Assembly: GCF_023091245.1 (NCBI RefSeq)
Contig: NZ_JAHWXN010000001.1
Location: 2,108,001-2,172,000 of the forward strand
DNA: 64,000 nt
DNA from: Microbacterium croceum
Lineage (GTDB): Bacteria; Actinomycetota; Actinomycetes; Actinomycetales; Microbacteriaceae
Direction: 5' to 3'
How positions within the stretch are numbered: the stretch's first letter is position 1; each line of letters begins with the position of its first letter. A model generated the notes under the pieces. It was not told where the DNA came from. It did not search any database and saw only the letters and a list, made by a program, of their open reading frames with translations. This document shows positions 53,550-62,609 of this stretch, piece by piece. Made by a program: the position numbers and the translations under genes.

Positions 53550-54413
53550 TCAGGAGGCGAGCGTCTCGACCACGAAAGCCACCATCGCGTCGGCGCCGAA
53601 GTGGTCGTCGGCAGTGATGGTCACCACTGCGTCAGCCGTGAAGATGAGCAGCTGACCATAGGCGCCGTGGAGTCGCCAGGCGTCGCCGGGTCCACCCCAG
53701 CCGGCAAGCGCGTAGCGGTCGTACCCCGGGCTCTCACCCGCGACCACCCAGTCGGAGTGCATGGCATCGATCCACGCCGGCGCGACCAGCTGACGCCCCT
53801 CCCAGACACCGCGATCTCGGATCAGTCGCCCGAGGCGGGCCATCTCCTCTGTCCGCAGAGCCACGCCGCCACCGGCGACGATCCGGCCGTTCGGGCATCG
53901 CTCCCACGGGACCTGCGTCAATCCGAGCGGGGCGAACAGTCGGGGTTCGAGGTAGGCCGCGACATCGCCGACCTGCGTCTCGATGACGCGCATGGCGGTA
54001 TAGGTGCTCGCGTTCGAGTACTGGAAGCGCCGCCCCGGCGTTGGCCGCCCGAGGAACTCCGACGCGAGGTCGGGCCAGTCGGTCATCATCGTCTCCGACC
54101 AGGGGAGGTCGATGCCGCTCGTCATCGTGAGCAGGTGGCGGAGCGTGACCTGATCGACCCCGTCACCGAGCGCGAAGCCCTTCAGATACGCCGCGACCGG
54201 TGCGTCGAAGGAGATGTACCCTTCCTCGGCGGCGATCGCGGCCGCCATGACGCAGATGCCCTTCGCCACCGAGTGGATGTCCTCTCGGATGTCGGGGGTC
54301 CATCGGTGCGTGGCCGTGTCCGCACCGATCAGCACGTGGAGGCCGTGTGCCCCGAATCCGGTCGAAGCTGTTTCCTGCACGATGCGGTCACGGATCGTCT
54401 CAGCACGGGTCAC
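53550..54413 (-). CDS. Serine hydrolase of the beta-lactamase/PBP-like family (class C fold)
   Basis: 287 residues with the SxxK nucleophile in SVAKG (about 48-52) and the tyrosine motif YSNA (about 131-134). A late HGAYGQ corresponds to the K/HxG element. No signal peptide is seen, so it acts in the cytosol and is probably an esterase or D-aminopeptidase rather than a resistance beta-lactamase. The GTG start has a leaderless promoter. It is convergent with efeB and next to an acyltransferase-3 gene on the same strand. Confidence 0.83.
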   Translation of the reverse strand: MTRAETIRDRIVQETASTGFGAHGLHVLIGADTATHRWTPDIREDIHSVAKGICVMAAAIAAEEGYISFDAPVAAYLKGFALGDGVDQVTLRHLLTMTSGIDLPWSETMMTDWPDLASEFLGRPTPGRRFQYSNASTYTAMRVIETQVGDVAAYLEPRLFAPLGLTQVPWERCPNGRIVAGGGVALRTEEMARLGRLIRDRGVWEGRQLVAPAWIDAMHSDWVVAGESPGYDRYALAGWGGPGDAWRLHGAYGQLLIFTADAVVTITADDHFGADAMVAFVVETLAS

Positions 54414-54419
54414 CCCTTC

Positions 54420-54425
54420 ACGGTA
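54420..54425 (-). promoter_or_regulatory. -10 element of a leaderless promoter for the serine hydrolase gene
   Basis: TACCGT on the reverse strand, six bases before the GTG. Confidence 0.55.
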
Positions 54426-54452
54426 CCCGGAGTCGGTGGTTCCGCGGCGCCG

Positions 54453-55592
54453 TCATCGGCGCGGTCGGCGTGCCCCGGTGGGATCGTTCCGGCTGCCCTC
54501 TCGTGAGGCGAGGGCAGGGTCGGCGAACAGCCACTTCGGTCGCGGTTCGACGAGCGGCCGGAACACGCGTCGTACGGGCGCGGTGGCCAGTGCCAGCGCG
54601 ACGAGCACCGAGAGCACGGTGACGAGCGGCAGCCAGAGCCAGGTCGGCTCCAGGTCGCGCAGCACCCCGGTCTCGCGGAAGGGGTAGAGGACGAAGGAGT
54701 GCAGGAGGAACACGTACATCGTGTACTGCCCGAACTTCGTCCACCAGTGCGTTCCCCGCGGGATCAGTGCGAAGAACGCCGTGCTCAGCACGACGGCGAG
54801 CACCATCAGCGCGAGGCGGACGCCGCCGGCCCACCACTGCTCGCCTCCGAGGTCGGCATAGGAGTCCTCGTAGAACAACCAGTGGCGCAAGTCGGCAGCC
54901 TGCCAGACGGGTAGCCAGTTCCAGGCGGCCCACCCGGTGGCGGCGATCACGCCGATCGCGACTGCGCGCACCCACCACGGACGGAGATCCAGAAGTCGGA
55001 AGCGGCGGACGATGTCGTGCTCGCGCAGCCACCACCCGAGGGCGAAGAAGGGCAGGAGTCCGAGGGTGCGGGACAACGAGAAGGTGCTGTCCACGTTGGG
55101 CAGGTAGCCGACTCCGAGGGATATCAGCACGGTCCAGGCCAACGGCCAGCGCAGCAGCGCCAGATAGGGGAGCACCAGGCGGAAGATCCCGAGCGCGAGC
55201 AGGAACCACAGCGTCCAGGACGGCTGCGTGATGTTCGGGTTCGCCTGACCCTCCACCAGCCACTTCGTCAGGGTCCAGAGCAGTTCGAAGATCACGTACG
55301 GCACGAGGATGTCGGTGATCACCCTGGCCATCTGCGTCTTGGTGGGCGAGCCCGACTTGGAGAAGTAGCCGGAGATGATCGCGAACGCCGGCATATGGAA
55401 CGCGTACAGCGTGAGATAGAAGGCGAACGCGATGTCGGAGTCGTAGATGAGGCGCTGGATCGCGTGCCCGAGCACGACGAGCACGATGCACAGGTAGCGT
55501 GCGTTGTCCCAGAAGGGCACGCGGCGCCGCGGCTTGGCAGCGGAGCCCGCGCCCGTCGGTGGTCCTGCGATGTCCGCGCCGGCGCTGTTCAT
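54453..55592 (-). CDS. Acyltransferase-3 family membrane protein
   Basis: 379 residues, about ten membrane helices, of the family that O-acetylates sugars or envelope polymers (OatA/fucose 4-O-acetylase type). Visible are the opening WDNARYLCIVLVVLGHAIQ (catalytic His about 43) and the late TMYVFLLHSFVLYPF helix. The C-terminal SGNH domain is absent, and the last 25 residues are charged. The ATG start has a leaderless promoter. Its acceptor is not known. Confidence 0.85.
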   Translation of the reverse strand: MNSAGADIAGPPTGAGSAAKPRRRVPFWDNARYLCIVLVVLGHAIQRLIYDSDIAFAFYLTLYAFHMPAFAIISGYFSKSGSPTKTQMARVITDILVPYVIFELLWTLTKWLVEGQANPNITQPSWTLWFLLALGIFRLVLPYLALLRWPLAWTVLISLGVGYLPNVDSTFSLSRTLGLLPFFALGWWLREHDIVRRFRLLDLRPWWVRAVAIGVIAATGWAAWNWLPVWQAADLRHWLFYEDSYADLGGEQWWAGGVRLALMVLAVVLSTAFFALIPRGTHWWTKFGQYTMYVFLLHSFVLYPFRETGVLRDLEPTWLWLPLVTVLSVLVALALATAPVRRVFRPLVEPRPKWLFADPALASREGSRNDPTGARRPRR

Positions 55593-55598
55593 CCTCCG

Positions 55599-55604
55599 AG
55601 GCTA
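55599..55604 (-). promoter_or_regulatory. -10 element of a leaderless promoter for the acyltransferase gene
   Basis: TAGCCT on the reverse strand, six bases before the ATG. Confidence 0.6.
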
Positions 55605-55645
55605 CTCGGGGAATAAAGTTGCTCGTGTCACGTTGACTCAGATAC

Positions 55646-55657
55646 ATTCAAATGAAT
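55646..55657 (+). promoter_or_regulatory. ATTC-N4-GAAT operator of the flavin operon
   Basis: ATTCAAATGAAT lies between TTGACT (55633-55638) and a TAGAAG -10-like hexamer (55657-55662). The arms and spacing match the two palindromes upstream of yceI. Confidence 0.65.
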
Positions 55658-55702
55658 AGAAGCGGATGCCGAGTCATCCGGTTCGGAGAAGACGGAGCAA
55701 TC

Positions 55703-56929
55703 ATGAGCGAGCAGTCAGGCGCGCAGGCGATGCAGTTCGGCATCATGTCGGTCAGCGACATCACCCGCGATCCCACCACGGGAGTCACGCCCAGCGAGCA
55801 GGAGCGGATCAAGGCCACCCTGGCCATCGCGAAGCACAGCGAAGAGGTGGGCCTCGACGTGTTCGCGATCGGCGAGCACCACAACCCGCCGTTCTGGTCG
55901 TCCAGCCCCACGACGTTCCTCGCCGCCCTCGCCGCGCAGACCGAGCGTCTGATCGTCTCGACGTCCACGACGCTGATCACCACGAACGACCCGGTGCGCA
56001 TCGCCGAGGAGTACTCGATGCTCCAGCACGTCTCCGACGGTCGCATGGACCTCATGCTCGGTCGCGGCAACACCGGACCGGTCTACCCCTGGTTCGGACA
56101 GGACATCCGCCAGGGACTCCCGCTCGCGATCGAGAACTACGCCCTGCTGCACAAGCTGTGGCGGGAGGACGTGGTCGACTGGGAGGGCAAGTTCCGCACC
56201 CCGCTGCAGGGGTTCACCTCGACGCCCCGTCCGCTCGACGGCGTCGCGCCCTTCGTGTGGCACGGCTCCATCCGCACGCCGGAGATCGCCGAGCAGGCTG
56301 CGTACTATGGCGACGGCTTCTTCGCGAACAACATCTTCTGGCCCAAGGAGCACTACCAGCGTCTGATCGAGCTCTACCGTCAGCGCTACGCCCACTACGG
56401 TCATGGCACGCCGGAGCAGGCGATCGTCGGGCTCGGCGGTCAGGTGTTCATGGCGGCGAAGTCGCAGGACGCCGTGAACGAGTTCCGGCCGTACTTCGAC
56501 AACGCTCCCGTCTACGGCCACGGCCCGAGCATGGAGGACTTCACCGAGATGACGCCGCTCACCGTGGGCTCGCCCCAGCAGGTGATCGACCGCTACGCCG
56601 CGATGCGCGAGCACTATGGTGACTACCAGCGTCAGCTCTTCCTGATCGATCACGCCGGCCTGCCGCTGAAGACGGTGCTGGAGCAGCTCGACATCCTGGG
56701 GTCCGAGGTCGTACCGGTGCTGCGTAAGGAGCTGGCGAAGGATCGTCCGGCCGCGGTTCCCGACGCTCCGACCCACGCCGCGCGCGTGAAGGCGGAGTTC
56801 GGCGACGGCCCCACCCGCCAGGCGCGTCCCGGTGCGAATCGCGGAGACAACCTGACCGGGGACTCGCCCTACCAGGACACGCCCGCCCCCGCGGGCGCCG
56901 CGTTCGGTCTCAGCCGGAAGGAGGCCTGA
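55703..56929 (+). CDS. LLM-class flavin-dependent monooxygenase (CE1758 type)
   Basis: 408 residues of the luciferase-like family. FMN and substrate residues lie in FAIGEHHNPPFWSSSP (about 53-68), the LMLGRGNTGP loop and the late LTVGSPQQVIDRY segment. A Pro/Gly-rich C-terminal tail of about 60 residues is variable. It should use FMNH2 and O2 on an unknown organic substrate. The partner reductase lies one base downstream. The ATG at 55703 has GGAG upstream; the earlier in-frame ATG at 55652 overlaps the operator. Confidence 0.9.
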   Translation: MSEQSGAQAMQFGIMSVSDITRDPTTGVTPSEQERIKATLAIAKHSEEVGLDVFAIGEHHNPPFWSSSPTTFLAALAAQTERLIVSTSTTLITTNDPVRIAEEYSMLQHVSDGRMDLMLGRGNTGPVYPWFGQDIRQGLPLAIENYALLHKLWREDVVDWEGKFRTPLQGFTSTPRPLDGVAPFVWHGSIRTPEIAEQAAYYGDGFFANNIFWPKEHYQRLIELYRQRYAHYGHGTPEQAIVGLGGQVFMAAKSQDAVNEFRPYFDNAPVYGHGPSMEDFTEMTPLTVGSPQQVIDRYAAMREHYGDYQRQLFLIDHAGLPLKTVLEQLDILGSEVVPVLRKELAKDRPAAVPDAPTHAARVKAEFGDGPTRQARPGANRGDNLTGDSPYQDTPAPAGAAFGLSRKEA

Positions 56930-56930
56930 G

Positions 56931-57575
56931 ATGGCCACCCGCCGCATCGCGGTGATCTCCGCGGGGCTCTCGAATCCTTCCTCGACGCGGATGCTGGCTG
57001 ACCGCCTCGCGGCCGAGACCGTGAAGGCGCTCGCCGGGCACGACATCGAGGCCAGCGTCGACGTGATCGAGCTGCGCGACTACGCACACGACATCACGAA
57101 CAACCTGCTCACCGGGTTCGCGCCGCCCGCACTGGAGACCGCGATCAACACCGTGGTCTCCGCGGACGCGCTGATCGCCGTCACGCCGATCTTCTCCACG
57201 AGTTACAGCGGGTTGTTCAAGTCGTTCATCGACGTGCTCGACCCCGATGCGCTCACCGGGAAGCCCGTGCTCATCGGCGCCAATGCGGGGACGGCGCGGC
57301 ATTCGCTCGCGATCGACTACGCCATCCGTCCGTTGTTCGCCTACCTGCACGCCGAGGCCGTGTCGACGGGCGTCTTCGCCGCGTCGAGCGACTGGGGCGG
57401 GGCAGGGGATGATGTGGCACCGCTCGCGAAGCGTGTCGAGAAGGGCGCACGCGAGCTCGCCGAGGCGATTGCACGCCGAGAGACCGCGGCCGTGGTCGAC
57501 CCCTACGACCCGGCGACCTACCTCGGTGAAGGGCGCTCCTTCGGCCACATGCTCGGCGGTCTCGCGGGCGAGTGA
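56931..57575 (+). CDS. NADPH-dependent FMN reductase (CE1759 type)
   Basis: 214 residues with a flavodoxin-like fold: SAGLSNPSSTRMLADRL (10-26, phosphate loop), VTPIFSTSYSGLFKSFIDVL (about 84-103) and GANAGTARHS. It supplies reduced FMN to the LLM monooxygenase upstream. A GGAGG ribosome-binding site lies inside the end of the upstream gene and only one base separates the two, so they form an operon. Confidence 0.92.
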   Translation: MATRRIAVISAGLSNPSSTRMLADRLAAETVKALAGHDIEASVDVIELRDYAHDITNNLLTGFAPPALETAINTVVSADALIAVTPIFSTSYSGLFKSFIDVLDPDALTGKPVLIGANAGTARHSLAIDYAIRPLFAYLHAEAVSTGVFAASSDWGGAGDDVAPLAKRVEKGARELAEAIARRETAAVVDPYDPATYLGEGRSFGHMLGGLAGE

Positions 57576-57618
57576 TCGTGCGGGGCATGACGCCGTCGAC
57601 GATGTCCGAGGGGCATCA

Positions 57619-57624
57619 TATGGT
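57619..57624 (+). promoter_or_regulatory. -10 element of a leaderless promoter for the BBE-type gene
   Basis: TATGGT, six bases before the ATG. Confidence 0.55.
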
Positions 57625-57630
57625 GGCGTC

Positions 57631-58983
57631 ATGTCCCGTTTCACTGCATTCGACGACGTCCGCGGCGCGCTGACAGGATCCCTGATCCTTCCCTCCGACG
57701 ACGGATACGACGAGGCGCGCCGCCCCTGGAATCTCGCCATCGCGCAGCATCCCGCCGTCGTGGCGACGCCCGCCGATGTGTCGGATCTGCGCATGCTCCT
57801 GGGGGCAGCGGCCGACCTCGGTGTGCAGATCGCGGTCCAGCCGGGCGGTCATGGGGCTTCAGGCGACCTCGCCGATGCGCTGCTGGTGCGCATGTCGGGC
57901 TTCGACGCGCTCGACATCGACCTCACGCGGGGAACGGCCGTCATCGGCGCCGGTGTGCGCTGGGGCCGGGTGGTCGACGCCCTCGAGGGAACGGGATGGG
58001 TGGCGCCCGCCGGCACGAGTCCCGTGGTCACCGCGACGGGCTACACGCTGGGCGGTGGGCATTCGTGGTTCAGCCGCACAGCGGGACTCGGATCCGACAA
58101 CCTGCGCGCGGCGTGGGTGCTGCGCACGGATGGCACGCACGAGCGCGTCGACGACGAGACCGATCCCGATCTGATGTGGGCACTGCGCGGTGCCGGGGGT
58201 GTCGTCGGCATCGTCACCGCGATCGAGATCGACCTGGTCCCGGCCCCGTCGCTGTGGGGTGCGACGCTGGTGTTCGACGCGGCAGATGCACCCGCCGTGC
58301 TGCGTGCGGTGCGTGACCTCTCTGCCGACGCGCCCCCGACGCTGAACGTCTTCACGAACTCGATGCGCATGCCCGACGCGCCTCCGCTGCCGCCGGAGAT
58401 CCGCGGACAGAGCTTCGTGATGGTGCAGGCTCTCTCGACGGAGGGCAGCGCAGACGCATTCCTCACGGCGATCCGGTCCGCCGGCACCGTGCGCCGAGAC
58501 CAGTCCGGAGCGACCTCGCCGGCCCTCCTGAGCGCGCAGTCGAACGAGCCGACCGATCCGACGCCCAGCCGCGGAGCATCCGTGGCCCTGCGCACGCTCG
58601 ACGATGCCGTGATCGACGAGTTGATCGCGTACCGCGATCGACCGGACCAGGCGTCGATCATCGGCATCGACATCCGCATGCTCGGCGGAGCACTCGATGC
58701 GCCGCGTCGGCCCGGCTTCGCCTCGCTGCAGGGGGTGGGGTGGATCGTCTACGCGCTTGCGCCGCTGTTCCCCGGCGCGCCGAGCGAACCGGGAGACGCC
58801 AGCCTGTCCGGTCTCCGTGCGCTCCTCGCGCCGAGCGCTGCCGAGCGCACGGTACCGACCTTTCTCAGTCCGGGGCGCACGCTCGAGCAGGCTGCCCCGG
58901 CGAGCGAGGTCGCGCGGCTTCGCGAGATACGCGAGAAGTCCGACCCTTCTGCGCTGCTCCACGAAGGGCGGCTGCCACGCTGA
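57631..58983 (+). CDS. FAD-dependent oxidoreductase (PCMH/berberine bridge type)
   Basis: 450 residues with a PCMH-type FAD-binding domain: RPWNLAIAQHPAVVATPADV start, PGGHGASGD (about 71-79; His for the usual covalent FAD link), GTSPVVTATGYTLGGGHSW (about 130-148) and a C-terminal FAD/substrate domain. The Cys of bicovalent family members appears absent, since the loop reads GGGHSWFSR. Oxidation of an alcohol or sugar is typical. The C-terminal BBE segment is not obvious. It lies after the flavin operon but has its own promoter. Confidence 0.83.
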   Translation: MSRFTAFDDVRGALTGSLILPSDDGYDEARRPWNLAIAQHPAVVATPADVSDLRMLLGAAADLGVQIAVQPGGHGASGDLADALLVRMSGFDALDIDLTRGTAVIGAGVRWGRVVDALEGTGWVAPAGTSPVVTATGYTLGGGHSWFSRTAGLGSDNLRAAWVLRTDGTHERVDDETDPDLMWALRGAGGVVGIVTAIEIDLVPAPSLWGATLVFDAADAPAVLRAVRDLSADAPPTLNVFTNSMRMPDAPPLPPEIRGQSFVMVQALSTEGSADAFLTAIRSAGTVRRDQSGATSPALLSAQSNEPTDPTPSRGASVALRTLDDAVIDELIAYRDRPDQASIIGIDIRMLGGALDAPRRPGFASLQGVGWIVYALAPLFPGAPSEPGDASLSGLRALLAPSAAERTVPTFLSPGRTLEQAAPASEVARLREIREKSDPSALLHEGRLPR

Positions 58984-59013
58984 CATTCACGCGGCCGGTG
59001 CGACGCGGCGCGG

Positions 59014-59688
59014 CTATCTCCAGCGGTACTCGGTCTCCGGCCGGCCACGGGCGCCGTAACGTGCGCCACGCGCCACCAGGCCCTCCGCCGCGAGATGCTC
59101 CAAATAGCGCCGCACCGCGACTCGCGACATGCCGAGATGTTCCGCTGCTTCGGTCGCCGACAACGGTCCTGCGGCGCGGACCTCGGCGGTGACGCGTTCC
59201 AGCGACGCGGAGGAGAGACCCTTCGGCAGAGTGATCGATCCGGTTGCGCGTCCCAGCAGCGCATCGATCTCCGCCTGCGTGGCTTGACCTGCTGTCGCGG
59301 TGGCCTGAGTCCGGTGGTCGCGGTACTGCGCCATCCGTTCCTCGAACACCGCGAAGGGGAAGGGCTTCACCAGGTACTGGAAGACGCCGAGCGCCGCCAT
59401 CTGCCGCACGGTGTCCGCGTCGCGTACCCCGGTGATCGCGATCACATCGACCGCGGCCGCACGCGCCCGAAGGATGCGCAGCACATCGAGGCCGGAACCG
59501 TCGGGCATCGTGACGTCGAGCAGCACCAGATCGAAAGCATCAGGCCCCGGTCTGTCCAGCACCGCAGTCACGGCGGCGCGCGCGCCCGCGCACTCGCCGG
59601 CGACGACGAAGCCGTCCAGTCGCGCCACGTAGTTTCGGTGCAGCTCCAGAGTCAGGGCGTCGTCGTCCACGAGCAGGGTGCGGATCAT
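59014..59688 (-). CDS. Response regulator of the DcuR/CitB type
   Basis: 224 residues: receiver domain with the phospho-acceptor in LVLLDVTMPDGSG (about 56), Lys in YLVKPFPF (about 109), and a C-terminal helix-turn-helix (GPLSATEAAEHLGMSRVAVRRYL). This layout is typical of C4-dicarboxylate and citrate systems. The start overlaps the kinase stop (ATGA). The expected target is dctA, divergent from the kinase gene. Confidence 0.93.
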   Translation of the reverse strand: MIRTLLVDDDALTLELHRNYVARLDGFVVAGECAGARAAVTAVLDRPGPDAFDLVLLDVTMPDGSGLDVLRILRARAAAVDVIAITGVRDADTVRQMAALGVFQYLVKPFPFAVFEERMAQYRDHRTQATATAGQATQAEIDALLGRATGSITLPKGLSSASLERVTAEVRAAGPLSATEAAEHLGMSRVAVRRYLEHLAAEGLVARGARYGARGRPETEYRWR

Positions 59689-60962
59689 CGTGGCCTCCGC
59701 GGCGTGTCTGCCCGCGGGAGCATCACGCGGAAGGTGGTCGGGTGTGCGAAGAGCTCGACAGTGCCTCCGGCGTCATCGACCACGGCCTTGACGAGAGCGA
59801 GACCGATGCCGCGTCCGTCCGTGCCGCCAGGTTTCGTGGAGAATCCGGAGGTGAAGATCCGCTCGCTGAGTTCTTCCGGCACCCCGGCCCCGCTGTCGGA
59901 GACCTCGAGGACGATCCCGCCCTCCGGGGAAGGGCTCAACGCCACGCTGACCCAGCGGTCGTCCGAGTCGGCGGCGGCATCCAGCGCGTTGTCGACCAGG
60001 TTGCCGAGCACGGACACGCTGTCCACGACGGAGAGCGGCGATCGAGGTGTGTCAGGTTCGATGCGCACACGCCAGTCGATCCCGCGTTCCTTCGCCTGTG
60101 ACGCCTTGCCGAGCAGGAGCGCCCCGACGGCAGGGTCACCGTGTCGCCTGGCGGTCACCTGATCCACGAGCGACTGGCTCTGACGTGACGTCTCGGTCAG
60201 GATCTCGATCGCCTCCGCGCTGCGACCGAGCTCGAGCAGGGCGACGGCCGTGTGCATGCGGTTTCCGTGCTCGTGCGTCTGTGCGCGCAGCGCGTCGCCG
60301 AGCGTGCGGATGGACTCGTAGGACGAGACGGCGTCGCGCACCTGTCCCGGTGGCAGGTCTCCGGCGATTCTTCGGGTGATCCGGCGGGCGATCCACGCAC
60401 CCAGTGCGCCGAAGACGACCAGGCCGGCGGTGATCGCGAGCGAGAGCGGGATGCGTCGGATCACCGTCTCGGAGATCGACTCGATCGTGACGCCTGCCGC
60501 CACCCACCCGAGCAACTCGCCGTCGCCGTCCGTCACGGGCTCGATCGTGCGGACCGATGGCCCCAGCGTCCCTGTGAAGACCTCGGTGAGGGGGCTCGGA
60601 TCCTCCGGGATGGTCCCCAGATAGCGCCGACCGATCTGTTCGACGTCGGGGTGGGTGATCCGTACCCCCGTGGTCGTCATCACGGTGATGAAGTCGAGGT
60701 CGGCGTCCTCGACGATCGACATGGCATACGGCTCCAAGACTCGAGTCGCGTTCGCCTGGTCGCCCGCCGCGAGTGCGGAGCTGACGACGGGGGAGTTCGC
60801 CAGGGCGATGGCCGTGGCGGATGTCACGCGTTCGGCTTCCGCGCGGATGGCGCGCTGCGCATCGACGACCAAGAACACCGCGACGAGCACGCCGATGATC
60901 AGGGCGGCCGCCAGCAGGACCAGGAACACCCGTGATGCGGCGCTGCGAGCCGTATGAGCCAA
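59685..60962 (-). CDS. Sensor histidine kinase of the DcuS/CitA type
   Basis: 425 residues. One N-terminal membrane helix, an extracytoplasmic sCache/PAS-like domain (TTGVRITHPDVEQIGRRY, LTEVFTGTLGPSV), a second helix, then the kinase core with the short CitA-type H-box RAQTHEHGNRMH and the N, G1 and G2 boxes (GNLVDNALDAA, VSDSGAGV, GRGIGLALVKAVV). The cytoplasmic PAS domain is very short or missing. I choose the TTG at 60962, with GGAGG five bases upstream; no ATG or GTG fits. Confidence 0.9.
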   Translation of the reverse strand: MAHTARSAASRVFLVLLAAALIIGVLVAVFLVVDAQRAIRAEAERVTSATAIALANSPVVSSALAAGDQANATRVLEPYAMSIVEDADLDFITVMTTTGVRITHPDVEQIGRRYLGTIPEDPSPLTEVFTGTLGPSVRTIEPVTDGDGELLGWVAAGVTIESISETVIRRIPLSLAITAGLVVFGALGAWIARRITRRIAGDLPPGQVRDAVSSYESIRTLGDALRAQTHEHGNRMHTAVALLELGRSAEAIEILTETSRQSQSLVDQVTARRHGDPAVGALLLGKASQAKERGIDWRVRIEPDTPRSPLSVVDSVSVLGNLVDNALDAAADSDDRWVSVALSPSPEGGIVLEVSDSGAGVPEELSERIFTSGFSTKPGGTDGRGIGLALVKAVVDDAGGTVELFAHPTTFRVMLPRADTPRRPR

Positions 60963-60988
60963 CGCATCCTCCGCTCGTCGTCGATCTC

Positions 60989-61007
60989 GGTCGTGACCAA
61001 TACGACC
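60989..61007. promoter_or_regulatory. Candidate response-regulator site between the kinase and dctA
   Basis: GGTCGT and ACGACC, seven bases apart, in the 144-base divergent gap; 27 bases before the kinase start and 100 before the dctA start. Confidence 0.45.
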
Positions 61008-61106
61008 ACAAATGGTGCCAGACGGGGAAGTCCGCGACCGTGGGTGCACCGGCGGCGACGTGGCAACCGGGCATGAGACGAAGACGTTCATGATCAAGGA
61101 GGAAAC

Positions 61107-62546
61107 ATGGCCATCACGACAGGGTTCTCACTTCCGGGATTCCACTGGCGGCGAGGCAAGCAGGCCTGGGACCGGCACACCTGGCTGTACGTGTCGGTGA
61201 TCATCGCGGTCGTGCTCGGTGCGGCCGTCGGCCTCATCTGGCCGGAGGTCGGGCAGAGTCTCGAGCCGATCGGCAAGGGCTTCGTGTCGCTGATCAAGAT
61301 GATGATCGCCCCGATCATCTTCTGCACGATCGTCGTCGGTGTCGGGTCGATCGCGAAGGCGGCGACCGTCGGCAAGATCGGCGGGCTGGCACTGCTCTAC
61401 TTCATGGTCATGTCCACGTTCGCGCTCGCGATCGGCCTGGTCGTCGGCAACATCATCCACCCCGGTGCAGGCCTCGACATGGCGAACGCGAGCTACGACG
61501 CGACCGAGACCGAGGCGAAGACGACGACCGAGTTCATCCTCGGCATCATCCCGACGACCTTCTTCTCCGCCTTCACAGGTGAGAGCGTCCTGCAGGTCCT
61601 GTTCATCGCGTTGCTGGTGGGCTTCGCCCTCCAGGGGCTCGGCGAGAAGGGCGCCCCGATCATGGATGCGGTCAAGAACCTCCAGAAGCTGGTCTTCCGC
61701 ATCCTCGGCATGATCCTGTGGCTCGCCCCGCTCGGCGCCTTCGGTGCGATCGCCGCGGTGGTGGGCAAGACGGGCATCGCCGCTATCTGGAGTCTCGGCG
61801 TGCTGATGATCGCGTTCTACATCACCTGCATCCTCTTCATCGTGGTGGTGCTCGGGACGCTGCTCTACGCCGTCACCCGGGTCAACATCTTCCGTCTGGT
61901 GAAGTACCTGGCTCGGGAGTATCTGCTCATCGTCGGTACCTCGTCGTCGGAATCCGCGCTGCCACGCCTCATCGCGAAGATGGAGCACATCGGCGTCTCG
62001 AAGCCGGTCGTCGGCATCACCGTGCCGACGGGGTACTCGTTCAACCTCGACGGCACGGCGATCTACCTGACCATGGCGTCGCTGTTCATCGCGACCGGGA
62101 TGGGACAGCCGATGTCGATCGGCGAGCAGATCGGTCTGCTGGTGTTCATGATCATCGCCAGCAAGGGAGCCGCCGGCGTCACCGGTGCCGGGCTCGCCAC
62201 GCTCGCGGGAGGACTCCAGGCCTACCGTCCCGATCTCGTCGATGGCGTCGGCGTGATCGTGGGTATCGACCGGTTCATGTCGGAGGGACGCGCGCTCACC
62301 AACTTCACCGGCAACGCCGTCGCCACGCTGCTGATCGGCACGTGGACTCGTCAGATCGATCGGGACCGGGTGCAGCAAGTGCTGAGCGGCGCGATTCCCT
62401 TCGAGGAGTCGCAGCTCGACGGAGTCGACGAGCACGGGATGGCTGAAGAACGGGAGGCCGTCGACGTCCAGGGTCTGAAGGAGTCGGCGCTCGATGAGAT
62501 GGCCGCGAAGGAGGCGCGCGCCCGGGTCCGGGCCGCAGCGAGATGA
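61107..62546 (+). CDS. dctA: C4-dicarboxylate:cation symporter DctA
   Basis: 479 residues of the DAACS family taking up succinate, fumarate and malate. Family signatures GTSSSESALPRL (about 278-289, re-entrant loop), GYSFNLDGTAIY (about 312-323), KGAAGVTGAGLATL and GNAVATLLIG. Eight membrane helices; the last 55 residues form a charged tail. AAGGAGG precedes the ATG. The divergent DcuS/DcuR-like system presumably induces it in the presence of dicarboxylates. A strong terminator follows. Confidence 0.95.
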   Translation: MAITTGFSLPGFHWRRGKQAWDRHTWLYVSVIIAVVLGAAVGLIWPEVGQSLEPIGKGFVSLIKMMIAPIIFCTIVVGVGSIAKAATVGKIGGLALLYFMVMSTFALAIGLVVGNIIHPGAGLDMANASYDATETEAKTTTEFILGIIPTTFFSAFTGESVLQVLFIALLVGFALQGLGEKGAPIMDAVKNLQKLVFRILGMILWLAPLGAFGAIAAVVGKTGIAAIWSLGVLMIAFYITCILFIVVVLGTLLYAVTRVNIFRLVKYLAREYLLIVGTSSSESALPRLIAKMEHIGVSKPVVGITVPTGYSFNLDGTAIYLTMASLFIATGMGQPMSIGEQIGLLVFMIIASKGAAGVTGAGLATLAGGLQAYRPDLVDGVGVIVGIDRFMSEGRALTNFTGNAVATLLIGTWTRQIDRDRVQQVLSGAIPFEESQLDGVDEHGMAEEREAVDVQGLKESALDEMAAKEARARVRAAAR

Positions 62547-62567
62547 CCACTCACAGAGCGGAGTGAG

Positions 62568-62603
62568 GGATGCGGGAGTCGACGAGCGTCGGCTCCCGCA
62601 TCC
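62568..62603 (+). terminator. Terminator after dctA
   Basis: GGATGCGGGAG and CTCCCGCATCC pair over eleven bases, with TCGAC and GTCGG extending inward around GAGC. It ends next to the stop of the convergent DUF5302 gene. Confidence 0.7.
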
Positions 62604-62609
62604 GTGTGG

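Noticed and set aside
53550..54413. Resistance beta-lactamase
   Set aside because: SxxK and YxN motifs are present, but there is no signal peptide, and the family is mostly esterases and peptidases.
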